Below are positions 1 to 9,454 of a DNA stretch of 28,394 nucleotides, in pieces; within the stretch, counting starts at the first letter, position 1, and each line of letters opens with the position of its first letter. The notes under the pieces are model-generated. The model made no database searches, was not told the origin of the DNA, and saw nothing but the letters and a program-made list of their open reading frames with translations. The stretch spans positions 1-28,394 of the forward strand of contig JBNGIS010009528.1 of the NCBI GenBank assembly GCA_049999725.1, read 5' to 3'. The DNA is from Haplomitrium mnioides (taxonomy: Eukaryota > Marchantiophyta > Haplomitriopsida > Calobryales). A program made the position numbers and the translations under genes.

Positions 1-988
1 CACTTGTTGAGCTTAGATTCCTTAGCGCGCCTAGTCTTTGGAGTGGAGTGTTCACATGTTGAGCTTGGATTCCTATGCGGCCATAGACATTGGCTTGGAA
101 GTCCACGCCTTCCAAAAGTTCTACTTCTCCTGCATAACCCTTAAGCTTCTTCATACAAAGACAATCGCTTACAAGTTTGTTTGTACATAGGTCCTAGACT
201 CTTTCGTAGATCTTGAGACCTTTGTTTGCTCGAATCAAGTCTAAAACTTGACCACGTTTCTTGTTTACAATCTTAATGCAATCTCCTTAGCTACTACCTT
301 TTTTATTCAAAACTATAATACGTTTATGTAAATGCTTCGTTGAACTCTGAAATAATTTTTAATTGCTGGAACCTTTTTGAAAGCCTCCATTCACTTTTGC
401 TTGCATGGATTTTCAACTTAATTTGAAAGCTTCCTTTCTTCTTGATGTTTTAATTGAACCTCCTAAATCGATGCAATGTTTCTTTTTGTTTGTTTTTGTT
501 TACCCTTGCAAACTCATTCCCTTCACTTCTAATCCCCTTAGGCTTTTTCTTTGTGTTTTGTAATATTTTTCCAACAAAAAAGTTTGAAAGAGCACCATGT
601 CTACGCATGCCTCAAGTTTGTGCAATCAAACATATTTCAAAATAGTTTCTTTTGACGTGTATTTAAACTTTTGGGCTTAGAATTGTAATTAATGATAAAT
701 GTAAATTTTTGATGAAAACTTTACGATAATTTTTATGATTTTAAACAAATTCGAGTTTTCAAATGTTTTCGTAAAAACTAGTAATATTGATTGATTTTGC
801 ACAACGAAATTGACTTTTGCTCTATTATGCTTGCTGAAACGACCAAAAACAACTTCAAAAAACTCATGTACTTTTTGTTTTTAAAAATTAACCTTTTTTT
901 TTATGTTTTTTGATATGAAAAATCACAATTTTTCCCCAAAAAAAAAAGCTCGTGTTCTGAGTAGCCTGTTCTTGGTTCAAAGTGCTGT
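1..988. other. AT-rich intergenic DNA, no gene seen
   Basis: No coding region can be supported. The only structure noticed is a pair of similar ~25-bp words near positions 3-27 and 55-80, both reading roughly CTTGTTGAGCTTRGATTCC. This may be a scrap of an older repeat. Open frames such as 454-645 are low-complexity, Phe/Leu-rich translations of T-rich DNA without recognisable domains. Confidence 0.5.
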
Positions 989-2838
989 TTGGCACAGTTG
1001 GAGCCCAGATGGCACAGGGTGGTTGTACAAGAACCATGTCCTGGGCCTCATTATAGCCATGTGATGTCCTTGATTGGGCAACGTTTTCTGTTGTCCATTA
1101 GTGGGAATGATAGTAAGCGTTCACTTGCTGATGTTTGGGCTTTGGATACTGATGCAAAACCTTATGAATGGAGAAAATTGGAACCAGAAGGGGATAGCCC
1201 ACCACCTTGCATGTATGCAACAACTAGTGCACGTTCAGATGGCCTACTGCTTCTATGTGGAGGAAGATATGCAAGCAGTATGGTGTATATGGACTCGCAA
1301 AACATCGAGATGGAAGATAGGAGTGGGCAATGGCTCCTGGTGTGTCACCATCTCCAAGATACCAACATGCAGCTGTTTTTGTCAATGCAAGACTCCATGT
1401 GTCAGGTAGAGCTTTAGGTGGGGGAAGAATGGTTGAGAATGGATAAAGTGTTGCAGTTTTAGATATAGTTGCAGGAGTTTGGTGTGGTAGAAAATTGGGT
1501 GTTACTAGTCCTCAAACAGGACAGTATAGTGCTAATGCAGCAGGTGGTGAGGCATTTGTTGAGCTTTACAAGATGTTGCCGTCATGCAGCAGCAGCTGTG
1601 GGTGATCTCATTTTCATATATGGTGGGCTGAGAGGGGGTGTATTGTTGGATGACCTTCTTGTAGCAAAGGATGTTTCAATTTCAGATATTGCAGCCTCTA
1701 CTGTAGATTTTATGCCGTTATCTACGCCTGCCAGCAGTGTTGGAGGAATTTTTGGGGTCTCAGGTAGCTTTGTAGATGGGCAGCGGAAAGAAATTTTGCT
1801 TGAAGCTTCTGATTCAATGGAAAACCTTGTGGTAGCCCCTATTAACGAGGATATGAACATGGATATAAGTACAGATAATGCAATTGGGAATACACCTCGT
1901 GTGGGTAAGGGTATTGAGCCACTAGTGGAGGCATCAACTGCTGAAGTAGAAGCCATAAGTGCAGTATTGGTAGCATCCGCTACTCAGAAAACTAGTGGAT
2001 AAGTTAGACGTGGGTAGAGATTCATTGCTTGAAAGTGGAAAGTCAAGTATGCCGTCGAGTTCTGGACTGTTGTTGTCTTCAAAGCCTATTAGCGCACATT
2101 CTTCTCCTCCAATGGGAGTTCGGCTTCACCATAGAGTTGTCGTGGTTGCTGGAGAGTGTGGTGGAGCTTTAGGTGGCTTGGTGAGACAACTCTCTATTGA
2201 TCAATTTGAAAATGAAGAACATCGAGTGAGTCATGGAACACCGGACAATGCCAGTGCTGCCAGGAGGCTTTTGGACAAGCAGATGTCTATAAGTGGTTTT
2301 CATAAGAAGGTTCTATCACAATTGTTGAAGCCACATGGCTGAAAAGCTTGAGTAAAGAGGCATTTTTTCATGGACAGCAATGAAATTGCAGAACTTCATG
2401 ACACAACAGAAAGATTGTTTGCTCATGAATCTAGTGTGTTGCAGATAAAAGCTTTGGTCAAGATATTTGGGGACTTGCATGGGCAATTTGGAGATCTCAT
2501 GCAACTTTTTGACGAGTATGGCTCTCCATCTACTGTAGATGACATGACTTTCATTGATTATCTTTGTTTAGATGATTATGTGGATCGTGGAAAACACAGT
2601 TTGGAGACAATTACGCTTCTTTTGGCCTTGAAGATCGAATAACCTAGCAATGTTTGTTTGATGTGAGGAAATCATGAAGCTGTTGATGTCAATGAGTTAT
2701 TTGGGTTTCGAATTGAGTACATTGAGCACATGGGTGAAATGGACGGTATTTGGGCATGGCAGCAAATTAACTCTCTTTTTAACTAGCTACCTCTAGCTGC
2801 ATTGATTGAGAGGAAAATAATCTGCATGTTTGGAGGTG
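989..2838 (+). pseudogene. BSL-type kelch-repeat Ser/Thr phosphatase retropseudogene
   Basis: BSL proteins (BSU1-like, including BSL1-3) are plant phosphatases of brassinosteroid signalling, with N-terminal kelch repeats and a PP1-like catalytic domain. Seen here: kelch words PRWHRVVVQ, GQRFLL, LADVWALDT, KPYEWRKLEPEG and DGLLLLCGGR (about 1007-1270). A second kelch part has CRHAAAAVGDLIFIYGG and LRGGVLLDDLLVA (1570-1670). The linker word RQLSIDQFENE follows near 2180. The phosphatase part has IFGDLHGQFGDL (metal-binding GDLHG) near 2465, DDYVDRG where GDYVDRG is expected, GNHE preceded by a TGA stop near 2663, and ends at IICMFGG (2818-2838). Frame changes occur near 1290, 1410-1470, 2000 and 2340. 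The N-terminal kelch part and the C-terminal phosphatase part are absent. No introns interrupt about 1.85 kb, whereas plant family members are intron-rich, so a processed retrocopy is the best reading. It is not functional. Confidence 0.9.
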
Positions 2839-2856
2839 TGTGTTGGAGGCTATGGA

Positions 2857-3255
2857 GGTGCATACTCAGATATGTATACTCAGAGGTACACTCAAAGGTG
2901 TACATTTGGAGGCGCACACTCGTAGGTGTATAACTTGGAGGTGCACACTCAAATGTGTACTTAAGAGGTGTATAACTCAAAGGTGCACACTAGGAGGTGT
3001 ACTTAGGAGGTGTGTAACTCGGATGTACATACTCAGATATGTGTACTTGGGGGTACATTCGCAGGCACACTCAGAGGTGTACTTAGAAGGTGTATAACTC
3101 GGAGGTGCACACTCAGGTGTGTACTCGGATGTATATGCTTGGAGGTGTTTTGGAGGTGTATGCTCAGAGGTATATTTCAGAGGTGTGGTGGGGGGTATAT
3201 TTTGGAGGTGCGGTACTCAGAAGTGCGTTGTTTGACATTCAGAGGTGTTCGGGGG
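2857..3255. repeat. ~14-bp minisatellite (GAGGTGYAYACTCA-like)
   Basis: About 28-29 degenerate units of 11-15 bp follow each other, with consensus near GAGGTGYAYACTCA. They often group in threes (~42 bp): a GTATAACTC unit, a GCACACTCA unit, then a GTGTACTTAG unit. All three plus-strand frames stay open through parts of the array simply because of the repeat, so the open frames at 2840-3305 are not genes. The array begins within about 20 bp of the last recognisable phosphatase codon, whose local sequence (TTTGGAGGTGTG) already resembles the unit. Confidence 0.9.
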
Positions 3256-4798
3256 TGAGCATTCAAATTTCAGAGGCTTTTTGGACGTGCATTCGGGGCA
3301 TTTGAAGATGTGGGGTGTGGCGGATGATGCTGAGTGCGATTCAGATTATGTCCAAGAAGTGTACCATGCGATTTTGAGGCTTGCTTTCACTACGAGGAAG
3401 AATATCAAGACGAAAAGGCAATTGAACGAGGTGGTTCTTAAAAGCGAATGGGGTCAAAAAGAAAGGGACAAATGAAATAAAAAACTAACTAAGAAGAAAA
3501 AGAACAAAAAACCAAAAGCTACTTTATGAAGGCTGAAAATCAAAAGCCTCTGAACTTAGATGATGAGAAAAGGCGTTATGGCCAAGAACTTAGGGAGACT
3601 TTCAGTGGGAGCATAAACTAAAGTTAGCACTTAGAGTAGTTAGTGAGTTAAGGTGTTTGGCCAAAAAGCTAGGCGTGAAAACGAGGACTATTATTTTAGT
3701 TAGTCGCACTAAAACTAAGGGTAAAGTTAGCGGATGAGCCAGGGCTGAAGTGGGGATGGCCGAAGTGGGGATGAAGGGATTAAAGGTATGGGTCGTGGCA
3801 CGGCGGGAAATATAGACATCTGCTAGGCTCATTCTTGGGGATTCACACAAGAGAGCATTAGAAGCGCAAGATGGAGGACGAGAGGAGGAGAGAAGGAAGG
3901 CCATCACGCGAGGAGGACTGGAGGTGTCTTGAGCGGGGTTGCGGGACAAAAGGTGGGGTGGATTGCACTACTCGAGGCTGATGTTGGGGTACTAGAGGTG
4001 GGCATACACAAGTGGTCCGGCTTTTGGAGGTGCTACAACAGTCAAATGCAAACTTTTTAGGGAAACTCAAGGGGGTGGGCTTATCTTCAAGACACAATGT
4101 GTGGGAGGTACCAATAGTGTGTGTTCTTTTCCCATCTATGTAGAAATTGATAAGCTGCCCCAAGCTACTCTATAACATGGGAGCAAGCTGTAGATTAATT
4201 TCAGGGTGAGTCTAGTGTGCCTTCAGGGGTGCATTGAGTGTTGACCTCTTCTAAGTAGATGCCATTTGGAGTTCTTGCTGGGCAAAGCATGCTAGGGCGG
4301 TTCTGTCGATGGATTTGACGGGTTGTGGAGTGGAATGAGGGCCAGGAGCTATGAGAGTTGCCTTCTTATTGGTAGAAGTCAAACAATCAACTTCTTTTCT
4401 CTTAGGAAGTCAATCTAGGGGCTTTAAGCAACCAAAGGGAAATTACCTGACTACGTGTGTGCGCGTGAGTAAGTTGTAGGTATGCTAGAGGCTTATTAGA
4501 ATTTCTGTGGGTACTTGTGAGCCATCATGCCTGAGTGTGATGTTTGTAAAATTTATGACACTCTATTTGAGCGTCTTGATTTCATCTAAAGGAAGAGTGT
4601 TGGTTGTGGGTGTATGAGTGCGTGTGTTGTACTTTGGTGTCATAAGTCGGTGTTGTAGTTACTCTAGAGTGGGTAATGAAGAGTTGGGGTCAATTCGGTG
4701 CAAAGCTCCTCCCATAAAAGGTCCCAAAACACAAATCAGCCCTTAAGGTGGTGCAAATTGGTAGAAAATGAGATAATAGACCAACCTTAGGGCTGACA
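3256..4798. other. noncoding stretch, unidentified
   Basis: Short open frames exist (for example 3245-3475 plus and 3602-4163 minus). They have no recognisable domain, no start context and no continuation. The frame to 3475 contains an ordinary-looking acidic/basic protein stretch (ADDAECDSDYVQEVYHAI), so it could be a scrap of a decayed gene, but I cannot name it. Confidence 0.4.
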
Positions 4799-5022
4799 TA
4801 GCCCTAAGGTTATAAGGATTGAAAAGTACAACAAGCACCAAGGTGTGAGGAGATAAAGGTAGAGAAAAACAAAAAGTCAAACAACTAGACAAGTCCAAAG
4901 AGAATTTGATTAAAGTCCCAAGTGAACCCTAAGGCTATAAGGATTGAAAAGTACAATAGGCACCAAAGTGCGAGTAGATAAAGGTAGAGAAAAATAGAAA
5001 GTCAAACAACTAGACAAGTCTA
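4799..5022. repeat. two tandem ~125-bp copies of a dispersed repeat
   Basis: The stretch at about 4799-4897 (CCCTAAGGTTATAAGGATTG..., ending CAACTAGACAAGTC) recurs at about 4924-5021 with few changes. The second copy is preceded by AATTTGATTAAAGTCCCA. The same core (TAAAGTCCC, then CCCTAAGG, ATAGRGATTGA and AGCACC) occurs at 15992-16050 and 19760-19800, next to GA/GAATA microsatellites. It is therefore a dispersed repeat family. No coding content. Confidence 0.8.
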
Positions 5023-5359
5023 AGTGGTGAGAATTGGCTCATGTGTAATGAATAAATTTCTCTCACTCTAGTCTCTCATCATTATCATTGGACCTCTAAT
5101 AAGCAAAGAGGACTAGAGTTAAGTTTCACCAATCCACAAACAAGCTACCCTTCATCAATGAAATACCCATACCCATCTCAGCCTTGAAAAACTCATTCCA
5201 TTATCTAAATCCACATGGCTGTCACTAGTATTTTTTTCTAGCCATCATAAGTTGTCACGCCTCAATCACAACAAAACTTCCATTGTTAAGACTTCATATC
5301 AATTTCTAGATTGAATTGAGCTCTTAGTAATGTTTTCCTTCTCTTAGTGTTTCTAAGTA
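5023..5359. other. noncoding left flank of element 1
   Basis: Unremarkable AT-rich sequence with no gene seen. It ends in AAGTAGTCT directly before the TG that starts repeat B2 of element 1. The last four bases, GTCT, are also present immediately after the right end of the element at 15280-15283. Confidence 0.45.
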
Positions 5360-5363
5360 GTCT

Positions 5364-5536
5364 TGTCGTGACATAAAGAGTAATGAACATGTCACATTGG
5401 GAGCATGGTTTCATCATGGGCATCTAAACAAAAGCTAACTAAACTAAGTATCATAGACAAGTTACAATGGATACACATAAGTCACAATAGCCATACACAG
5501 AAATGAAGAAATACATGGGAATGTATGTGGTTCTCA
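5364..5536 (-). repeat. element 1 repeat B2 (outer, 173 bp)
   Basis: A direct copy of B1 (5942-6114) with identical length and about 15 mismatches. It begins TGTCGTGACATAAAG on the plus strand and ends GGTTCTCA. In element orientation it starts TGAGAACC, preceded by AATAA, which resembles the ATAA between the polypurine tract and B1. It lies outside A2, at the far left end of the element. Confidence 0.85.
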
Positions 5537-5547
5537 TTATTAAAAAA
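5537..5547 (-). other. 11-bp A2/B2 junction, LTR-LTR circle-like
   Basis: The spacer reads TTTTTTAATAA in element orientation. Its left part resembles CTTTT, the bases that follow A1 before the putative primer site. Its right part matches the ATAA that precedes B1 after the polypurine tract. It therefore looks like the two unprocessed ends of linear cDNA joined together, as in a 2-LTR circle. An internal deletion between two LTRs could give a similar scar. Confidence 0.6.
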
Positions 5548-6114
5548 TGCATGTAGAATGTAGTGTATGTATACCAGCGTAGTCCAGCACCATGCCATGA
5601 TGTGCTGAAAGCATCTAAGGAGTCAAAGCTATCACTGAAATGTGTGGAGCAATTCTATGGGTTGTCTTGCCATTGCCATGCTCTCCAAGCTAAGACTCAA
5701 GAAAACTAGCAAAGAAACGGGAGAGCAAGCCCTAAGTGACTCATTCTGGTTCAATGTGCTTCTAACAAAAGCATTTTCTTCAAGAATAGCTCTAACCTTG
5801 CCACAAGAACACTAAACTTGAATGTACTCTTACTTACTCTAATAGTATCTAAGGGAATACCTATGAACTAGCCTACAATCCTGGCTGGAATGGGGAGGAG
5901 TGCTGATGTGCAACATCAGCCATGTATTCCCGCATGACAACTATCGTGATATAAAGAGTAATAAACATGTCACATTAAGAGCATGGTTTCATCATGGGCA
6001 TCTAAACAAAAGCTAACTTAACTAAGTAGCATAGTCAAGTTACAATGGATACACAGAAATCACAGTAGCCATACACAAAAATGAAGAAATACAGGGGAAT
6101 GTATGTGGTCCCCA
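5548..6114 (-). repeat. complete LTR of element 1 (A2 + GT + B1, 567 bp)
   Basis: In element orientation it runs from TGGGGACC (6114) to CTACATGCA (5548), so it is bounded by TG and CA, and the polypurine tract precedes it directly. It consists of B1 (173 bp), GT, then A2 (392 bp). Only the A part recurs at the right end of the element (14888-15279). The B/A boundary holds a near-palindrome, CATGACA-AC-TATCGTG on the plus strand (5933-5948). A TATA-like TTTATATC lies just upstream of it in element orientation. Confidence 0.8.
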
Positions 6115-6118
6115 TTAT

Positions 6119-6126
6119 CCTCCCCC
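6119..6126 (-). promoter_or_regulatory. polypurine tract of element 1
   Basis: In element orientation the sequence is GGGGGAGG followed by ATAA and then the TG that starts B1. This is the expected place and composition of the plus-strand primer of a Ty3/gypsy element, about 24 bases after the end of the polyprotein frame (6150). Confidence 0.85.
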
Positions 6127-6182
6127 AAAAGATCGTAGCATGTAAATGCTCAGCGGTTTGAGGATCTGCTATGTGTTGAAGA

Positions 6183-6317
6183 GCATGAAGCACAAAACCA
6201 TAGACCTGAAGGAACTTGTGTCAACTGCAACTACAAACAAAACATATGGTAGCCACTATTGCAATGGTAGCATAGCAACATCTGATCAGCATCATCAATC
6301 CTTTGACACACTTTACA
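6183..6317 (-). pseudogene. PHD zinc finger at the C-terminus of integrase
   Basis: PHD fingers bind two zinc ions through C4HC3 and commonly read histone H3 tails. All eight ligands are visible in order: CKVC, 11 residues, CYHC, 4 residues, HMFC, then about 14 residues to LWFCASC, with the usual Trp two residues before the final Cys pair. The frame continues from the integrase C-terminal part (LELQRANCRTIKDHSKNCAP, then NLDPTIVTSNWIPP). One TAG (6231-6233) interrupts the finger just after HMFCL, and the polyprotein ends about 10 codons after the last Cys. The position matches that of the chromodomain in chromoviruses, so a role in targeting integration to chromatin marks is a reasonable inference. 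Confidence 0.85.
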
Positions 6318-6319
6318 AG

Positions 6320-7415
6320 GGTAATGAGCTGGTGGAATCCAATTTGAAGTGACAATGGTTGGATCCAGGTTAGGCAAATGACAAGGAGCACAATTCTTAG
6401 AATGATCCTTGATGGTACGGCAATTTGCCCTTTGCAACTCCAGAACTCTTAAGGGGTTGAGAGACTTCACTCACAGAATGATGCGATTGGTAGATGTGTC
6501 CAAGGTGTCATTGGGTTGCTGCTGGAGATAGACAAAGTCACCAACCTCAAACTTTCTCACCTTGGGCTTGAAATTGCCACCTCGTGTGTGTGCATATCTC
6601 AAAGTATCAAGGTGTTGTGCAATACAAAGATTCTCCATAGCCATGGGCATGACTCTTTTGAAGAGAGCGGCCCTCTTTGATATAACAGTGGACCAGGTCG
6701 TAGTTGAATCTAAATCCACAACTAGCAATATCTAAGAAGCAATAGCAATAGAGGAATGGAATGTCAACCAAACAAGAGGAAATAGGGTGAGAAATTAAGA
6801 AATGAGGCATGCTTAGACATCCTATACCCCATGGCAATGTAAGGTAGTGCCAAGTCCCAATCTTCCTTATTTTTGGTCAAACAGATCTTTTGCAATCCTT
6901 GCTTGCAAGTTTGCACCATCCGGGCTCTGTTAGGCCATCTACTTAAAGATGATCTCTTGAAGTTCTACGATGATCAATGAGTGCCTAGTCCAAGAGCTCT
7001 TGAAACTCTCCTTTGAATTTTGAACCCTGATCAGCAAGACACTCTGCACAAGCCCCAAATTTGCTAAGCACCTACTACAAGAAAGCTTGGCTAGTACTAT
7101 ATGAGCTCTTATCTAGCAAGGCAGCTAGCTCAATCCATTTTGAGAAGTGCTCAATCATGATCATTATATAGAGATTACCTCGAGATGTAAGAGGTGGCTC
7201 TCTAGCTAGATCACAAGACCAATAGTAAAATAGGCCCTTAATAGGTAGTGGATGAAGAGTAGATTGCCTAGATGAGAAGGAAGTGCGCACCCTATCACAT
7301 TGTTCATATCTAGCAATCACATCACGAATCTGAGCATACATGCCTCTCCAATGATAATGAGGAGCAATCAAGCTATAAGTACGCTTGATTCCAAGCCAAA
7401 TCTCTCAGCCACAGG
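6320..7415 (-). pseudogene. DDE integrase of element 1
   Basis: Integrase inserts the cDNA into chromosomes. Visible: IAPHYHWRGMYAQIRDVIARYEQCDRV, the zinc-domain end, where the first Cys of CxxC is Tyr and the upstream His pair seems removed by a small deletion with frameshift near 7390. The first catalytic Asp is in YWSCDLAREPP, followed by MIEHFSKWIELA. The second Asp is in LADQGSKFKGEF (near 7030). Glu is in DGLTE (near 6925), about 35 residues later, with two stops between. Further on come ICLTKNKEDWDLALPYIAMGYRMSKHAS, then RYAHTRGGNFKPKV and VGDFVYLQQQ, the C-terminal domain that leads into the PHD finger. Many stops; inactive. Confidence 0.88.
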
Positions 7416-8095
7416 GGGCATTACCCTCTCTCCTTGGGGCAAGCAACGCACTAAATGATCTCCCTTCCACAAGTAGTGCTTGAATCTTTGTTGGATGTGG
7501 TTTTTCTGAGCTGCACTCACCCTTGGAGGGTATTGACCTTGCTGAAGAAAGTGTACTGTATCTTGGTCCTTCCAAATATCCACAATGGGCTGATCTACCA
7601 TAGTGCAACAAAGCAAGGCCAAATAACTAGATACTGTTACTGGTTGCAATGCCATGACCTGATCAAAATCTTGTTGAGCATTTGAAAGGTCTACATAGGT
7701 AGCCAAAGGACTGCGAGACATAATGTCAGCATTCTCATGTGTAACACCAGCTCTGTGAATCACCTCAAACTCATACTCTTGTAGTATGAGTGCCCAACGA
7801 GCCAATTTGCTAGTAAGTTTGTTGTTGGTCATAAGCCATTTCAGGGGCTGGTGATCAGTGTAGAGAAGGAACTTGGTGCCATTTAAGTAAGGCCTGAAAT
7901 GTATTACAACCCAAATGACAACCAAACATTCACCTTTATAAGAGGAGTAGTTACTCTCTGCCTTATTGATACTCTTGGAAGCATATGCAATAACATACTC
8001 ATGCCCCTCTCCATCAGGTTGCCCAAGCACTGCACCAATACCTAGTGCACTTCAATCAGTATGTAAAATGAAAACCTGGTTGAAATCAAGCCTTC
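7370..8095 (-). pseudogene. RNase H domain and connector of element 1
   Basis: RNase H removes the RNA strand during reverse transcription. Seen in order: LHTD (first catalytic Asp), a TGA where Trp is expected, SALGIGAVLGQPDGEGHEYVIAYASKS, NYSSYKGECLVVIW (Glu), LLYTDHQPLKWL (Asp) and HENADIMSRSP (Asp). The catalytic residues look intact. The frame then runs about 130 residues (LQQGQYPP, IQQRFKHYLWKGDHLVR) into the region before the integrase zinc domain. After that TGA, the block from 8030 to 7371 is one of the longest still-open parts of the element. Confidence 0.9.
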
Positions 8096-8144
8096 TGAGT
8101 ACTGGAAAATCTGATAGCCACTCTTTCAAAGTATCAAATGCCAC

Positions 8145-9058
8145 TTAGGTTTCTTCACTCCATGCCCATGTAACATCCTTCTTCAATAGAGCATAAAGTG
8201 GATGAGAAATGGTACTGAAATCTTGCACATAGATCCTGTAGTAATTACATAACCCAATAAAACTGCGTAGAGTTGATACATCAGTGGGCTTGGGCATCTC
8301 CAAAATAGACACTACCTTGGACCAATGAGCCATGGTTCCATTTGGAACAATTCTATGTCCCAAATACACCACTGATGTAACAGCAAACTCACATTTCTTT
8401 GGATGAATCCTCAAGTTTGCCTTCCTCAACCTTCAAACAGCTCCTCCAGATAGGTCAAATACTGGTCAAAACCTTTGCTTTGTACTAGGACATCATCAAT
8501 ATAGCATTTTAAGAAATCAGCATCTTCCAGTACCTAATCCATGATTTGGTGAAAGAAGACGGGGGCATTTTTCAATCCAAATGGCATCACCAACCATTCC
8601 CACAATTAGTTGCTCCCATGGAAAGCAGTCTTCTTGCAATTTGCAGCTTGAATCACAATTTGGTTGAACCCCTGACGTAAATCAACAATGGTGAAGACAT
8701 CTGAGTCTCCAATGTTGTCAAAGAGCTCCTCAGCTATTGGCATAGGATAATTGTCCTATGGAGTTACCAAATTCAGTGGTCGATAATCCCCACACATCCT
8801 CTTTTCAGTCCACAAGCCACTAGAGTCCTTCTTAGTTGGCATCACTGTAGCTGCTGCAAAATCAAAAGTGGAAGGTTGGATAAGACCAACCTCATAGAGC
8901 TCCTTGCAACGCTCATCCACTAACTCCCATTCATGCTTACTTAGATGGTGTTTGCGCCGATAGATGGGCTTCTCCTTAGTGAGCTCAATGGAGAATTGCA
9001 TCACCTTACACTTGCCAAGATCTTTCATAGAGAAAGTAAAGACATCCTCATACTTCAA
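8145..9058 (-). pseudogene. reverse transcriptase of element 1
   Basis: This polymerase copies genomic RNA into cDNA. Visible: MKYEDVFTFSMKDLG, PIYRRKHHLS, STFDFAAATVMPTKKDSSG, RMCGDYRPLNLVTP, then in the same frame after a TAG the YPMP and FTIVDLRQGFNQI words (catalytic Asp), LVMPFGLKNAP, and KCYIDDVLVQSK with the catalytic YIDD at 8492-8503. The thumb part reads NLRIHPKKCEFAVTSVVYLGHRI and LRSFIGLCNYYRIYVQDFS. Stops occur after NLVTP, after FHGSN, in QIMD* and in the ELFEG* region, with a frame change near 8430. It is inactive but typical of Ty3/gypsy. Confidence 0.93.
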
Positions 9059-9312
9059 TAATAGATTGGTGATTTGATCTCTTTGTTTCTTTTTTCAACT
9101 GATTGCCCATGACAAAAGTGAAATTGGCAACACACAGAGAGTTGGAAGAGGAAGTCGATGGAACTGAAGGGTTGAGTCTTCCACTGTCCAACTCTGCATA
9201 TGGCTTCTGTAGTGAAGTTGTGGAAGGTAGCCCTACAGTACTTGCAAGTCTAGAGTGGCTAGACTCTGAAAAGTTAGAGTGAAATTCAGTCACATTGGAT
9301 GGGACCTCCTCT

Positions 9313-9331
9313 CCCCCCCCCCCCCCCCCCC
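9313..9331. repeat. 19-base C run (G run in element sense)
   Basis: An uninterrupted run of C lies between the methyltransferase and reverse transcriptase parts. In element sense it is a G run that would code polyglycine. Such runs are unstable and often miscounted in assemblies. Confidence 0.9.
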
Positions 9332-9454
9332 ACCCTTAGATCAAAGCCCAAAGTGTTGTGAATGGGTAAATGCACCTGGTCTGGATGCCATGAGGACACA
9401 TCACCAAAAACAACTGAAGTGGCATCCACCATTGGATTGAGATGCATTTGAAAG

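Noticed and set aside
989-2838. A functional BSL phosphatase gene with introns
   Set aside because: No intron-like gaps; frameshifts and stops interrupt the kelch and catalytic parts, and the C-terminal catalytic part is absent.
2857-3255. CRISPR array
   Set aside because: Units are contiguous without unique spacers and the context is a plant nuclear genome.
2783-3305. Several overlapping Cys/His/Arg-rich open frames
   Set aside because: All arise from the 14-bp minisatellite, which lacks stops in more than one frame.
3602-4163. Minus-strand frames of 101-115 codons rich in Ser, Pro and Thr
   Set aside because: Low complexity, no domain, no continuation; not supported as genes.
5360-5363. 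GTCT on both sides of element 1 as a proven target-site duplication
   Set aside because: Four bases can match by chance and Ty3/gypsy duplications are usually five; reported only as supportive.
5548-5939. The 392-bp A repeat alone as the LTR of element 1
   Set aside because: The polypurine tract adjoins B1, not A2, so the LTR must include B1; the A-only right end is better read as part of a permuted or truncated LTR.
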